Assembly (NCBI RefSeq): GCF_900199725.1
Contig: NZ_LT904904.1
Location: 2,931,450 to 2,981,597 of the forward strand
Reading direction: 5' to 3'
From: Cytobacillus massiliigabonensis
GTDB lineage: Bacteria > Bacillota > Bacilli > Bacillales > Cytobacillaceae
Length of the DNA stretch: 50,148 nt
In this document: one piece after another, positions 37,495 through 46,646 of the stretch
Layout: each line of letters begins with the position of its first letter
How positions within the stretch are numbered: the stretch's first letter is position 1
Position numbers and translations under genes: made by a program
The notes under the pieces: model-generated
What the model was told of the DNA's origin: nothing
What the model saw: the letters and a program-made list of their open reading frames with translations, nothing else
The model's database searches: none

Positions 37495-38145
37495 TTACTT
37501 CGAATCCTTAAGCAATTCAGATCTATATTTCTCTGAAGACAAATTTCTTAATGCTTGGCATTCCTCCTCAGTCAGTATTCGCGGAACACCAACAGTCGAG
37601 GCAATTGTATAAACCTTTGCCGATTCCTCTGTAATCTGCATAAAGAAATATGCCTCCTTCATTGTTTTTCCTACTGTTAATACTCCATGGTTTCTCATAA
37701 CTACTACATCGGTATCATGAATCACATCAGCAACTGCATTTGCCAATACATCTGTAGTTGGGATCATATAATCTAAATAAGCAATATTTCGAATCATCGC
37801 AGGAAAATCAGGGAACAAACTAGGAATTGAATGACCAGCGGAAGAAACACCAACTGAGTAGCTTGGATGTGTATGAAGGACGGCTGTAATATCTGAACGT
37901 TTGCGAAAACATTCAAGATGCATTAACACTTCTGAGGAGGGTTTTAATGGATCTAATATTTCGCCAGTATCTATATACACACGCACCCATTGATGATCTT
38001 CAATCTCCTGGAGATCAAAGCCGCTTGGAGAAATATACATCATATTTCCATCCCTCATGCTTAAGTTTCCACCAGCCCCAACTACAAGACCGGATTTCAC
38101 AATTTTATCTGCATATCGTCTTAATTCAGCAATTACTTTTGACAA
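37495..38145 (-). CDS. fucA: L-fuculose-1-phosphate aldolase (class II, FucA/AraD family)
   Basis: 216 aa from the TTG at 38145, six bases after GAGGTG, close to E. coli FucA (215 aa) and starting just after the previous gene stops. The longer frame would overlap that gene by 23 bp. Visible zinc-site and substrate motifs are GAGGNLSMRDG, SSEVLMHLECF with the catalytic Glu, HTHPSYSVG and MRNHGVLTVG. It cleaves L-fuculose-1-phosphate into DHAP and L-lactaldehyde. The AraD/SgbE group is related, but the context with FucI and a RhaB-type kinase favours FucA. Confidence 0.88.
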   Translation of the reverse strand: MSKVIAELRRYADKIVKSGLVVGAGGNLSMRDGNMMYISPSGFDLQEIEDHQWVRVYIDTGEILDPLKPSSEVLMHLECFRKRSDITAVLHTHPSYSVGVSSAGHSIPSLFPDFPAMIRNIAYLDYMIPTTDVLANAVADVIHDTDVVVMRNHGVLTVGKTMKEAYFFMQITEESAKVYTIASTVGVPRILTEEECQALRNLSSEKYRSELLKDSK

Positions 38146-38155
38146 AGCTCCCACC

Positions 38156-39139
38156 TCAATTTGGCAAAATGACTTCATTTAATTTTTCTATTAATGAATC
38201 GATAACCTTCATATTGTTAAGGGTATTTTCACCTGAATACACTGGTTTTCTATTTGAAAGAATGCATTCTGCAAAATGCTCCACTTCCAATACATATTGA
38301 TCTCCCGATATAACATACTCATGATTCTCATTTTCATTTGAAAGCTGCACGATTCCTTTTCCAGCGTTCAAATCTGGTCTATACGCATGTGGAACTCGTA
38401 TAGAACCCTTCGTACCTAACACCTCATATTCATTTTTTAGTACGGCATCAAAGCTGCACATAAAAGAGGCTTGCACTTGGTTGGGAAAATGCATAATTGC
38501 TGAGACAGATGTATCTACCCCCTTTTCGTTCATTATTCCTGTAACTTTCATACTTAGCGGTTCTGAATCCAATAAATATCGAAGAGAGTTTATACAATAA
38601 CAGCCAATATCATAAAGAGCTCCGCCTCCAAGGGCAGGATTCAGGCGAATATTTTCTTTCCTATCTTCCATATAAAAAGAGAAAAAAGCCCGGATCATTT
38701 TTACCTCACCAATCGCTTTTTCCTTTATTAAATCCTTTACCTTCTCATGCTGTGGATGGAAACGATACATGAACCCTTCCATAAAAAGTACTTGATTGTT
38801 TCTGCATGCCATAATCATCTCATTCACTTCTTCAGCATTTAATGCTGCAGGTTTTTCACAAAGCACGTGCTTTTTAGCATTTGCTGCTTGAATCGCCCAC
38901 TCTTTATGCAAATTATTTGGCAGCGGTATATAGACAGCATCTACGTCTGGATTGTCTAAAAGGTTTTCATAGCTTTCATAGCAAAAAGGAATTTGGAATG
39001 CATCAGCCACACTGTCTGCCTTTTTGCTTAAGCTGGCGATGGCATATACCTCACCATTCGATGACCTTTGGATAGCAGGGATAACTTGTTCAATGGCAAT
39101 TTTTGCTGTGCTCAATATCCCCCATTTAATTTTTTTCAT
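38156..39139 (-). CDS. Gfo/Idh/MocA family oxidoreductase
   Basis: The 327-aa NAD(P)-dependent dehydrogenase has an N-terminal Rossmann domain (KKIKWGILSTAKIA; VDAVYIPLPNNLH; the family motif VLCEKPAAL with the catalytic Lys near residue 96). The C-terminal beta-sheet domain carries GGGALYDIGCYCINSLRYL with the conserved D/H region. It is similar to xylose/glucose-fructose type dehydrogenases. Lying between the ABC importer and the aldolase gene, it may oxidise or epimerise an imported sugar; the substrate cannot be assigned from the sequence. Confidence 0.9.
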   Translation of the reverse strand: MKKIKWGILSTAKIAIEQVIPAIQRSSNGEVYAIASLSKKADSVADAFQIPFCYESYENLLDNPDVDAVYIPLPNNLHKEWAIQAANAKKHVLCEKPAALNAEEVNEMIMACRNNQVLFMEGFMYRFHPQHEKVKDLIKEKAIGEVKMIRAFFSFYMEDRKENIRLNPALGGGALYDIGCYCINSLRYLLDSEPLSMKVTGIMNEKGVDTSVSAIMHFPNQVQASFMCSFDAVLKNEYEVLGTKGSIRVPHAYRPDLNAGKGIVQLSNENENHEYVISGDQYVLEVEHFAECILSNRKPVYSGENTLNNMKVIDSLIEKLNEVILPN

Positions 39140-39202
39140 TCGTTTTCTCCTAAGTATTATTCGACATGTTCGTTTTCTTAAAAGATTGGTTTATTTAACT
39201 AA

Positions 39203-39239
39203 CAAAGAGGATGCCATTCGCCTCAGCACCCTCTCTTTG
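39203..39239 (-). other. Imperfect hairpin after the substrate-binding protein gene
   Basis: CAAAGAGG (39203-39210) pairs with CCTCTCTTTG at 39230-39239 with a two-base bulge, and inner GC pairs extend it. There is no strong U-tract. Hairpins here commonly stabilise the upstream binding-protein mRNA. Confidence 0.45.
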
Positions 39240-39248
39240 GCTTGATGA

Positions 39249-40241
39249 CTATTCGTAAATAACAGCCTTTATTTCTTCATTATCGATATTGTTCTTATCA
39301 TAGAAGAAGAAACCCGTGTCAATATTCTTTTGAACTTCTTTTCCATTGATTGCATCTACAGCAGCCTTAACAGTTTCATAGCCAATTCCTACTGGATTCT
39401 GCGTAATTGCTCCTGCCATTAGTCCATTTTTAATCGCATCAATTTGCTGTTTGCCTGAGTCGAAGCCAATAATAACTAATTCCTTGTTCTTCGTTTCGGA
39501 TACAGCGTTTACCACCCCGATAGCAGATCCTTCATTTGTTCCAAAAATCCCTTTAAGATCCGGATATGCCTGCATAATAGCTTTTGCAGCATCAGTAGAT
39601 TTTAGATGATCACCGCCGCCGTATTGAATATCAACAATTTTAATATCTGGATATTTTTCTTCCATTTGCTCTACGAAGCCATCTCTGCGCTCAATACCCG
39701 TTTGGCTGACCTGATCATGTGCAACTACTGCTACTTCCCCTTTTCCGCCAATTAATTCAGCCATCTTATCAGCTGCAAGTGCTGCAGCTGCACGGCTATC
39801 CGTTGCTGCTGTTGCTAAAGGCAGGTCACTTTCTACACCAGAATCAAATGCGATAATTGGAATTTTTTTATCACTGGCTTCCTGAAGCAAAGGCACAGCT
39901 GCCTGGCTATCTAAAGCAGCAAAGCCTAGAGCATCCGGCTTTTTATCTAGTGCAGCACGAAGCATTTCCATTTGCTTATCAACCTGTGATTCACTTTCTG
40001 GTCCTTCAAAGGTAATTTCTACATTGAACTCTTCTGCTGCTTTTTCGGCTCCCTGCTTTACCGCCTGCCAAAATTGATGCTGAAATCCCTTTGAAATAAT
40101 CGCAATATATGTTTTCCCATCCTTCGATTTACCTGCATCCGTTTCTTCTTTTTCACCATTTGTTTCGTCTGACGAACATGCACTCAGTACTAAAGAGAAT
40201 AAAAGCAAGACGGTTAGAAAAATACTGCTCTTCTTTTTCAA
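39249..40241 (-). CDS. Sugar ABC transporter substrate-binding lipoprotein (RbsB-like)
   Basis: A 330-aa Peripla_BP_4 type protein with a lipoprotein signal peptide ending in the lipobox LSAC (Cys near residue 22) and an acidic linker. The binding domain then has AIISKGFQHQFWQAVKQGAEKA, FDSGVESDLPLATAATDS and IIGFDSGKQQIDAIKNG, typical of ribose/rhamnose/fucose-family binding proteins. It captures the sugar outside the membrane for the adjacent permease and ATPase. The ligand is probably L-fucose, L-rhamnose or a related pentose given the operon, but this is inference. Confidence 0.93.
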   Translation of the reverse strand: MKKKSSIFLTVLLLFSLVLSACSSDETNGEKEETDAGKSKDGKTYIAIISKGFQHQFWQAVKQGAEKAAEEFNVEITFEGPESESQVDKQMEMLRAALDKKPDALGFAALDSQAAVPLLQEASDKKIPIIAFDSGVESDLPLATAATDSRAAAALAADKMAELIGGKGEVAVVAHDQVSQTGIERRDGFVEQMEEKYPDIKIVDIQYGGGDHLKSTDAAKAIMQAYPDLKGIFGTNEGSAIGVVNAVSETKNKELVIIGFDSGKQQIDAIKNGLMAGAITQNPVGIGYETVKAAVDAINGKEVQKNIDTGFFFYDKNNIDNEEIKAVIYE

Positions 40242-40308
40242 TTGAAAGCCCCCTTAATAAATTTGAAAAAATATATATTATTCTCTTATGGAGAGTAATA
40301 CCGAGTAA

Positions 40309-41316
40309 TTATTTTGACTTCTTATTTCGCAAAACATCTGTGTAAACAGCAAATAAGATGACAGCACCTACAACGACTGTCTGCCATTCCTGAGGCACTG
40401 ATAATATTCGAAGACCATTCGTCAGTACACTCATAATTAGTGCACCAATGACTGTCCCTAAAATCGTCCCTTTTCCCCCGCTTAATGATGTACCTCCAAT
40501 TACTACCGCAGCGATCGCTTCCAGTTCATATCCTTGACCTAATGCTGGCTGGGCAGAATTTAGACGAGCAGCCATTACAATCCCGCCAATGCCAGTAAAT
40601 ACTCCTGCAATTCCATAAATGATAATCTTCCATTTATTCACATTAACACCAGATAAACGAGTTGCTTCTTCATTACTTCCAATCGCAAATGTGTATCTGC
40701 CAATAATTGTTTTGTTTAAAATAATTCCGCCAATAACTGCCATTCCGAAGAAGATGAGAACGGCATTTGGAATTTCAGTTCCTGGAATGAGTGATCCCAT
40801 CGCAATTTTTGTAAAGCCTTCATGTGATGTAAAGTAAATTGGAGCAGCGCCTGATATGACAAGTGCCAATCCTTTGGCAATCATCATCATCGCAAGCGTA
40901 GCAATAAAGGGTGGAATTTGAAATTTCGAGATGGCAATACCAGCGATTACTCCAGCCGTAGCACCGGTTAATATACCGCCTAAAACGCCAACAAAAATAG
41001 GTAATCCCATACTTGTAATAAAAATCCCTGTCATAACTGAACATAAGGTCATAACGGTTCCAACGGATAGATCAATTCCGCTTGTTATAATGATGAAAGT
41101 TGCACCTAACGCAAGAATGCCAATAACCGATGTAGAGAGTAAAATTCCAATAATGTTATCAAATTGAAAAAAGTTAGGGGAAGCGATAGAAAAGAAAATG
41201 ACAAGAACGATTAAACTGCCAAAAGCAAGAAATTGCTGGATAGCATTCGATTTCATTTTTACTCTTTTCTTATCATCTAGTATTAGTTGAGGCTCTGGGG
41301 TCTGCATTTCGCTCAC
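40309..41316 (-). CDS. Sugar ABC transporter permease (RbsC-like)
   Basis: The 335-aa BPD_transp_2 family permease has about nine or ten membrane helices. It contains the SGIDLSVG motif (~residue 80) and the EAIAAVVIGGTSLSGGKGT motif near the C-terminus that contacts the ATPase. It forms the membrane channel of the ribose-type importer encoded here together with the genes on either side. Confidence 0.94.
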   Translation of the reverse strand: MSEMQTPEPQLILDDKKRVKMKSNAIQQFLAFGSLIVLVIFFSIASPNFFQFDNIIGILLSTSVIGILALGATFIIITSGIDLSVGTVMTLCSVMTGIFITSMGLPIFVGVLGGILTGATAGVIAGIAISKFQIPPFIATLAMMMIAKGLALVISGAAPIYFTSHEGFTKIAMGSLIPGTEIPNAVLIFFGMAVIGGIILNKTIIGRYTFAIGSNEEATRLSGVNVNKWKIIIYGIAGVFTGIGGIVMAARLNSAQPALGQGYELEAIAAVVIGGTSLSGGKGTILGTVIGALIMSVLTNGLRILSVPQEWQTVVVGAVILFAVYTDVLRNKKSK

Positions 41317-41349
41317 TCTCCTTATAAATTTCGTAAAGTTGTCAAACGA

Positions 41350-42855
41350 TTAGCCAATTCGTTTCGTAGCCAGAGCCATGATTTCTTCCTGGGATATTTT
41401 TTCATCATTTCTCAATTCTCCTGTAATCCTGCCCTCACACATGACAATCACTCTGTGACTCATCCGTAATATTTCAGGCAGCTCCGACGAAATCATAATA
41501 ATTGACTTTCCTTGGGAAGCTAATTCATTTAGTAGTTTATAAATTTCATCCTTTGCTCCTATATCAATTCCACGAGTAGGTTCATCAAAAATTAATATAT
41601 CAGAGTCTCTTGTCAGCCATTTGCCAATGACAACCTTTTGCTGATTCCCTCCAGAAAGATTCTTCACCTGCTGATTGATCGATGGTGTTTTGATTTTCAG
41701 TGAGTCTACCATTCTAGCTGATTGCTTATTAATATTTGTATTATTCAGCCATCCAAGCTGAATAAAATTTTTCATGGCAGCAATTGCTACATTCGCTTTT
41801 ACATCCATTTCAAGCATTAAACCAAATTGTTTTCGATCTTCAGATAAATAGCCGATTCCATTTCGGACAGCATCATTAGGCGATTTAATGTGGATTTTTT
41901 TTCCATTAATAAATATTTCACCTGTTTCAAGCGGGTCTGCACCAAATATTGCCCTCGCTACTTCTGTCCTTCCAGCTCCCATTAGCCCGGCAAATCCAAG
42001 TATTTCTCCTCTATGAAGTGAAAAGTTCACATCTTTTATCATTGATCCTCTATTCAAATTTCTCACTTCAAGAACTTTCTCCCTATTTCTTGCCTGTATT
42101 TCAGGCTTTTGATTTTGATAGATTTGCCTTCCTACCATCATTGAAATGATTTGGTCAATCGTTGCTTCTGCCATGTTTATTGTTCCTACATATGTACCAT
42201 CGCGCATAACTGTTGCTCGATCAGTAATTTGCTTTAACTCTTCCATCCTATGAGAGATATAGATAATGCCAACACCATCTTTTCGCAGGTTTCTGATAAT
42301 CGCAAATAGGGAATCAATTTCTGAGTCAGTTAATGCCGCTGTTGGTTCATCCATAATTAATATTTTTGAGTCAAAGGATAGCGCTTTGGCTATCTCAACC
42401 ATTTGCTGTTTAGCAACTGATAAATTTCCTACTAAATCTTTTGGATTCAATTGGATATTTAATCGATCAAACAGCTTCTGCGCTTTTTTATTCAATTCCT
42501 TTTCATCTAAAAAGAGATTAAAGCCTTTTTTTGGCTCTCTGCCAATGAAAATATTTTGAGCTATTGTAAGATCTAGTGCTAGATTAAGCTCCTGGTGAAT
42601 GATGCTAATGCCAAGCTCCTGCGCTTCCTTCGTATCGGGAATCTCCACTTCCTTCCCTTGATAAAAGATTTTGCCAGAATCTTTTTGATAAATACCGGTC
42701 AAAATTTTCATCAATGTAGATTTCCCTGCGCCGTTTTCTCCTAAAAGTGCGTGCACTTCTCCTTTATATAATTCAAAATCAACATTTGACAGCGCCTGCA
42801 CACCAGGGAATGCTTTACTAATTCCTTTCATTATTAACAATCGATCATCCATCAT
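41350..42855 (-). CDS. Sugar ABC transporter ATP-binding protein (RbsA-like, two ATPase domains)
   Basis: The 501-aa fusion has two ABC modules. The first has Walker [10 protein letters not shown], signature [12 protein letters not shown] and Walker [12 protein letters not shown]. The second has degenerate Walker [10 protein letters not shown], signature [15 protein letters not shown] and [12 protein letters not shown], as usual in the RbsA/MglA/AraG group. It energises uptake of the sugar. It is the first gene of the main catabolic operon and is preceded by a promoter, a DeoR-like site and a cre site. Confidence 0.95.
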   Translation of the reverse strand: MMDDRLLIMKGISKAFPGVQALSNVDFELYKGEVHALLGENGAGKSTLMKILTGIYQKDSGKIFYQGKEVEIPDTKEAQELGISIIHQELNLALDLTIAQNIFIGREPKKGFNLFLDEKELNKKAQKLFDRLNIQLNPKDLVGNLSVAKQQMVEIAKALSFDSKILIMDEPTAALTDSEIDSLFAIIRNLRKDGVGIIYISHRMEELKQITDRATVMRDGTYVGTINMAEATIDQIISMMVGRQIYQNQKPEIQARNREKVLEVRNLNRGSMIKDVNFSLHRGEILGFAGLMGAGRTEVARAIFGADPLETGEIFINGKKIHIKSPNDAVRNGIGYLSEDRKQFGLMLEMDVKANVAIAAMKNFIQLGWLNNTNINKQSARMVDSLKIKTPSINQQVKNLSGGNQQKVVIGKWLTRDSDILIFDEPTRGIDIGAKDEIYKLLNELASQGKSIIMISSELPEILRMSHRVIVMCEGRITGELRNDEKISQEEIMALATKRIG

Positions 42856-42879
42856 ACCACCTACTAATCTATTGTTTGA

Positions 42880-42893
42880 TGTAATCGTTTACA
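42880..42893. promoter_or_regulatory. cre site for CcpA in the rbsA leader
   Basis: TGTAATCGTTTACA fits the cre consensus (TGWNANCGNTNWCA) at every constrained position. It lies 25 bp before the start codon and about 65 bp downstream of the predicted transcription start, a roadblock position for catabolite repression. Confidence 0.85.
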
Positions 42894-42965
42894 TTAATAC
42901 CTCTAAAAAAAGATAAACCAAAACATTTAAGTTTTATATTTGTGAATTATCTTTTATTTATGTTG

Positions 42966-42994
42966 ATTGTAATAAATATTCAAAACAAAATCAA
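42966..42994 (-). promoter_or_regulatory. Promoter of the ABC importer/fuc operon
   Basis: On the minus strand -35 TTGATT (42989-42994), a 17-bp spacer and -10 TACAAT (42966-42971). Downstream of the -10, at about 42930-42950, GTTTTATATTTGTGAAT resembles the regional DeoR operator. Confidence 0.65.
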
Positions 42995-43048
42995 TATATA
43001 TTTGAAAATTCTAACTCTTGTAAATATACTCGTCCGATCAAATAATTC

Positions 43049-43783
43049 TTATGCATTTATCCTTTTCAGCTCTTTGTTCGGCGTCTTACAATCTGTTATA
43101 ATCCTATCTATTTGATTTAAATGGCAAATATGAGAAAAAGCTTTCGTCCCAAATTTACTGTAATCTGCCAGTAAATAAACAGTGTCAGAAATTTCTATGA
43201 TTTTTTTCTTAACTAGTGCTTGAAATTCATTGGAGTCACTAATTCCCCATTCAGGATCAATTCCCTTGCAAGAAATAAACGCTTTATCCACATAGTAATT
43301 ACCTAATGATTTTTCTGCTAAAGGACCTACTAATGCTAATGAATCAGCCCATAGCATCCCACCAGTAATGTGGACTGTTATCTTTTCTTTATTTGACAGT
43401 TCCGCAGCAACCTTTAATGAATTAGTGAGAACTGTCAAAGGGAAATCAGACAAAGCCTTGGCAATATACCAAGCAGTAGAACTAGCATCTAATATAATTC
43501 GGTCATAAGGTTGAATATATTTCAGTGCTTGCTCTGCTACTTCCTTCTTTTCTGCTACATTCATCACTTCTCTTTCCAAATAAGATAGTTCATAGGGCGG
43601 TTCCTTTGGACTAACAGCACCGCCATGTGTTCTGCGCAAATATCCTTCCTTTTCCAGCTTTTCTAAATCTCTCCGTATCGTTTCCTCAGTAACCCCAAAC
43701 AAGCCACTAAGTTCTGAAACCCGAATACTCCCGCGTTCATTTACAATATCGCTGATCTTTTCCTGTCTCTCTGCTACCAGCAT
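43049..43783 (-). CDS. DeoR family transcriptional regulator (sugar cluster, copy 2)
   Basis: The 244-aa repressor is a clear paralog of the DeoR at 28277-29041: the same MLVAERQ start, FGVTEETIRRDLEKLE recognition segment and sensor-domain motifs (TNSLKVAAEL, ITGGML, GPLAEKSL, KAFISCKGI). It is co-transcribed behind fucU and divides the two halves of the cluster. The most likely targets are the AT-rich TTTATTTTTG repeats before lutA, fucU, rbsA and rhaEW. ATG at 43783 is chosen over the GTG immediately before it. Confidence 0.93.
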   Translation of the reverse strand: MLVAERQEKISDIVNERGSIRVSELSGLFGVTEETIRRDLEKLEKEGYLRRTHGGAVSPKEPPYELSYLEREVMNVAEKKEVAEQALKYIQPYDRIILDASSTAWYIAKALSDFPLTVLTNSLKVAAELSNKEKITVHITGGMLWADSLALVGPLAEKSLGNYYVDKAFISCKGIDPEWGISDSNEFQALVKKKIIEISDTVYLLADYSKFGTKAFSHICHLNQIDRIITDCKTPNKELKRINA

Positions 43784-43826
43784 CACTTCACCTCTAATTT
43801 CCTTCCCATATTTTCTAACTATAAAG

Positions 43827-44258
43827 TTATTCAGCCACTACCCCTTTTTTTAGAATGATATTGCCATATAATGCGCTTTCACTAGTTGCAACAATAGCAT
43901 AAGCTTTTTTTGACCGTTCATAAAAATCAAAACGATCAATCATTTCAAAGGACTTAAAATCAGTGTCAGCTGTTCTTATAACTTCCTCAAAAGCATTCCA
44001 TATAGTTGGAACTGCTGCATCCCCTTCAACAACCTTCATAAGTGAGGCTGAAAACTCACTATAATGATCTAAAGGGAAAAATTTCAATATTGCCTCTAAC
44101 AGTTTAATAACACCATGACCATCACTGCGAATGATCCTTTTCGCGCAAGCCGCAGCAGGGAAATTTCCATCTGCTAGAACAATTTCATCCCCATGCCCCA
44201 TTTCCAAAAGAATTTTCATAAGTTCTGGACTTATAATTTTGGGTATTCCTTTTAACAT
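43827..44258 (-). CDS. fucU: FucU/RbsD family sugar mutarotase
   Basis: The 143-aa protein has the family pattern MLKGIPKIISPELMKIL, MGHGDEIVLADGNFP (catalytic His near residue 22) and a C-terminal YGNIILKKGVV. FucU interconverts alpha- and beta-anomers of L-fucose, speeding delivery of the anomer FucI uses. RbsD is the ribose relative. AAGGAG lies nine bases before the ATG. It precedes the second deoR gene and has DeoR-like operator repeats upstream. Confidence 0.92.
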   Translation of the reverse strand: MLKGIPKIISPELMKILLEMGHGDEIVLADGNFPAAACAKRIIRSDGHGVIKLLEAILKFFPLDHYSEFSASLMKVVEGDAAVPTIWNAFEEVIRTADTDFKSFEMIDRFDFYERSKKAYAIVATSESALYGNIILKKGVVAE

Positions 44259-44294
44259 CCATCTTATCTCCTTCTGTTTTATTTGTATTATTAC

Positions 44295-44325
44295 CGTTTA
44301 TTTATTTTTATCTTTATTTAAGTGA
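44295..44325. promoter_or_regulatory. Putative DeoR operator upstream of fucU
   Basis: CGTTTATTTATTTTTA (44295-44310) matches the lutA-proximal site CGTTTATTTATTTTTG in 15 of 16 bases; a second TCTTTATTTAA follows. A weak TTGATT-like -35 lies upstream on the minus strand. Confidence 0.55.
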
Positions 44326-44377
44326 AAAATCAACTATTTTTTATAATTTTCTAAAAATAAATTATTAGTTCTCAATC

Positions 44378-44423
44378 AAAAAATAGACCTACTAACCCAC
44401 AATTGCGAGATAAATAGATCTAC
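44378..44423 (-). terminator. Terminator of the lutABC-talC-FGGY operon
   Basis: A 9-bp stem with two G-T pairs joins 44415-44423 to 44383-44391 and is followed on minus by six T. It lies about 10 bp after the kinase stop codon, separating that operon from fucU. Confidence 0.65.
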
Positions 44424-44433
44424 TTTAAATGAT

Positions 44434-45939
44434 TTAGTTATTAAATTGAATGTCTTTTATTCGTTCGTAAAGAATCTTGAAATGATTCATTTGATGATTA
44501 TAAATTGTACTGTTCTCATCGTTTGGGTGATATTGCTTAACTTTTGAAATCATATGGGAAGCATCCTCAAAGCTTGGAAACATTTGAATTCCTACCCCTA
44601 AAGCGATTGCAGCCCCTAATGAAGTTGCTTCAGACGGGTTTGCCGTTAACTGAATCGGACGTTCTAAAACGTCGCAAATCGTTTGAATTAGACTCTCACT
44701 TTGAACTAACCCGCCAATCATTCGGATTTCTTTTCTAGCTTGAGGATTAATTATTTCTGAAATACCGCAAAGAGAATAGGCGATCCCTTCTAAAACTGCT
44801 TTCGCCATATCAAACCGATTATGTTCAAGATGCATCCCCAAAAAGCTGCCTCTTGCTTTTTCGTTCCAAATAGGTGAACGCTCACCTAATAAGTATGGAT
44901 GAAAAATCAATCCGCGGGCACCAGCAGGAACTTTTTTTATTTGTTTATCAAATTGTTGATACTCTGGTTTAACTTCCAAACTTCCCCATTCTACAACAGG
45001 AGAGAATAGTTTGATCGCCCATTCATATGCGGCTCCAGCCGTCTGCATAGTCCCTAGCACATTATAATATTTCGGATTTAAATCACAAATTGAGAAAACC
45101 CGCTTTTCAATGTCTATAAAAGGTTCCTCCACAACTTTTGAAACCCATGCAGTTGTACCTAAGCTAATGTATGTTTCACCTTGTCTTAAGGAACCAGCAC
45201 CTGCCGTGGCACAGGCACCGTCCCCCCCTCCAATAATGACTGGCGTGCCTGCTAATAATCCTGTTTCTTTAGCAATCTCTTTTTGTACATAACCGACTAT
45301 TTCTGTAGAAGGTACAGGGATTGGCATTTTAGATAGATCAAGCCCTAATTCTTTAAATAGAGAATCTTCCCATTGTCTATTCTTTAGATGAAAAGCACCT
45401 GTTAATGAAGCATCAGAATAATCAGTTACACCTAAATTGCCTGTAAGCTTGTAAACGAGATAATCTTTTGCTTGAAGGAAAAAGCGAGTATACTGATAGA
45501 TTTCTGGCTTTTTTTCCTTCAGCCAGTACATCTTTAATAAAGTATATCTGGAATCAATCCGATTTCCTGTTATATTATACAGCTGATTTTCACATACCTT
45601 TTGATAGACTTCAGTTTCAATTTCCATGCTTCTTGTATCAGCATGGATGATGGACCGCATTAAAGGGACGCCATTTTGGTCTACAGGCAAACATCCATTC
45701 ATATGCGCACTAAAGCTAATACCGGCGATTTTTCCAGGACTTATTATGGTAAGTACTTCTTTCGTTGTTTCAAGAAAATTGCTCCACCAGTCATTAGGGT
45801 CTTGTTCTGCCATTCCACCGTTTGAATAATAGGTTGGATACGCTCTTTGAGCGGAAGCAATTATATCCCCTTTTTCATTAAAGACCACACATTTATGGTT
45901 TGTTGTCCCAAGATCATGAGCAAGCAGGAAAGCAGACAT
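44434..45939 (-). CDS. FGGY-family carbohydrate kinase (xylulokinase-like)
   Basis: The 501-aa kinase begins MSAFLLAHDLGTTNHKCVVF. It contains GISFSAHMNGCLPVD, IIGGGDGACATAGAGS with the catalytic Asp, SLGTTAWVS, and GERSPIWNEKARG, closest to the XylB/GntK group rather than RhaB or AraB. It is the third FGGY kinase of the cluster, directly downstream of the TalC-like aldolase gene (13 bp apart). It may phosphorylate a second ketose whose product the aldolase uses; the substrate is not readable. The third ATG of the frame (45939) has the best spacing to GGGTGG. Confidence 0.9.
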   Translation of the reverse strand: MSAFLLAHDLGTTNHKCVVFNEKGDIIASAQRAYPTYYSNGGMAEQDPNDWWSNFLETTKEVLTIISPGKIAGISFSAHMNGCLPVDQNGVPLMRSIIHADTRSMEIETEVYQKVCENQLYNITGNRIDSRYTLLKMYWLKEKKPEIYQYTRFFLQAKDYLVYKLTGNLGVTDYSDASLTGAFHLKNRQWEDSLFKELGLDLSKMPIPVPSTEIVGYVQKEIAKETGLLAGTPVIIGGGDGACATAGAGSLRQGETYISLGTTAWVSKVVEEPFIDIEKRVFSICDLNPKYYNVLGTMQTAGAAYEWAIKLFSPVVEWGSLEVKPEYQQFDKQIKKVPAGARGLIFHPYLLGERSPIWNEKARGSFLGMHLEHNRFDMAKAVLEGIAYSLCGISEIINPQARKEIRMIGGLVQSESLIQTICDVLERPIQLTANPSEATSLGAAIALGVGIQMFPSFEDASHMISKVKQYHPNDENSTIYNHQMNHFKILYERIKDIQFNN

Positions 45940-45952
45940 CATCAACCACCCT

Positions 45953-46618
45953 TTATTCCGTTTTTAGCCGATCTTGAAAATCCTTCCAGTCATTATTAAA
46001 TTGATATCTCCCGATTTCTGTCATTGGATGCTGCATCAGGCTAAAGAACACCTTATATGGCATCGTAACCGCCTTTGCACCTAGCATGGCCATTTCAACA
46101 ATGTCATGACTCCCTCTTAAACTAGCACCTATCACTTTTGTTTGATAGTTTTGTATTTCAAATACACTTACAATCTCTTTGATTAGCTGATATCCAGACC
46201 ACCCCGTATCATTTACCCTCCCTACATATGGACTAATATATGCAGCACCCGCTTTTGCCGCTAGCAGCGCTTGTGATACGGAAAAAATAAGGGTCATATT
46301 TGTCTCAATTCCTTGTTTTGAAAGAGAATGACATGCATTCAATGCTTCTATTCCCATTGGCAGCTTAATAACCGGATGTGTAATGACCGAACAAATATCC
46401 AGTGCCTCCCGTACCATGTCCTTCTCAGTCTCTCCAGTCACCTGGTACCATACCTTCCCTCTGACAATTTCATTAATTTCCGCAAGAATTTTCTTTGGAG
46501 GCAGCTTTTGCTTCGATAGAATCGTTGGATTGGTTGTTACTCCATCTAATATGGATAAAGCTTGTGCAGATTTAATTTCTTTTAATTCTGCAGTATCTAT
46601 AAACAGTTCCAATATCAT
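45953..46618 (-). CDS. Fructose-6-phosphate aldolase / TalC-type transaldolase
   Basis: The 221-aa single-domain class I aldolase has FIDTAELKEI, GVTTNPTIL (~residues 26-34), the Schiff-base Lys85 in HPVIKLPMG (the same number as in E. coli FSA), NMTLIFSVSQALLAAKAGA, and SPYVGRVND. FSA/TalC enzymes join or split fructose-6-phosphate into dihydroxyacetone or DHA-donor products and glyceraldehyde-3-phosphate. It follows lutC by 28 bp and precedes the FGGY kinase gene, so it belongs to the lut operon here. FSA versus true transaldolase activity cannot be decided by sequence. Confidence 0.9.
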   Translation of the reverse strand: MILELFIDTAELKEIKSAQALSILDGVTTNPTILSKQKLPPKKILAEINEIVRGKVWYQVTGETEKDMVREALDICSVITHPVIKLPMGIEALNACHSLSKQGIETNMTLIFSVSQALLAAKAGAAYISPYVGRVNDTGWSGYQLIKEIVSVFEIQNYQTKVIGASLRGSHDIVEMAMLGAKAVTMPYKVFFSLMQHPMTEIGRYQFNNDWKDFQDRLKTE

Positions 46619-46646
46619 TCATTCCCTTCAAACAATTTTTCTGCAA

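Noticed and set aside
44381..44423. Direct repeat AAATAGAYCTACT as a transposon target duplication
   Set aside because: The two arms also pair as an inverted repeat through the TAGATCTA palindrome and end in a U-tract right after a stop codon, so a terminator explains them better.
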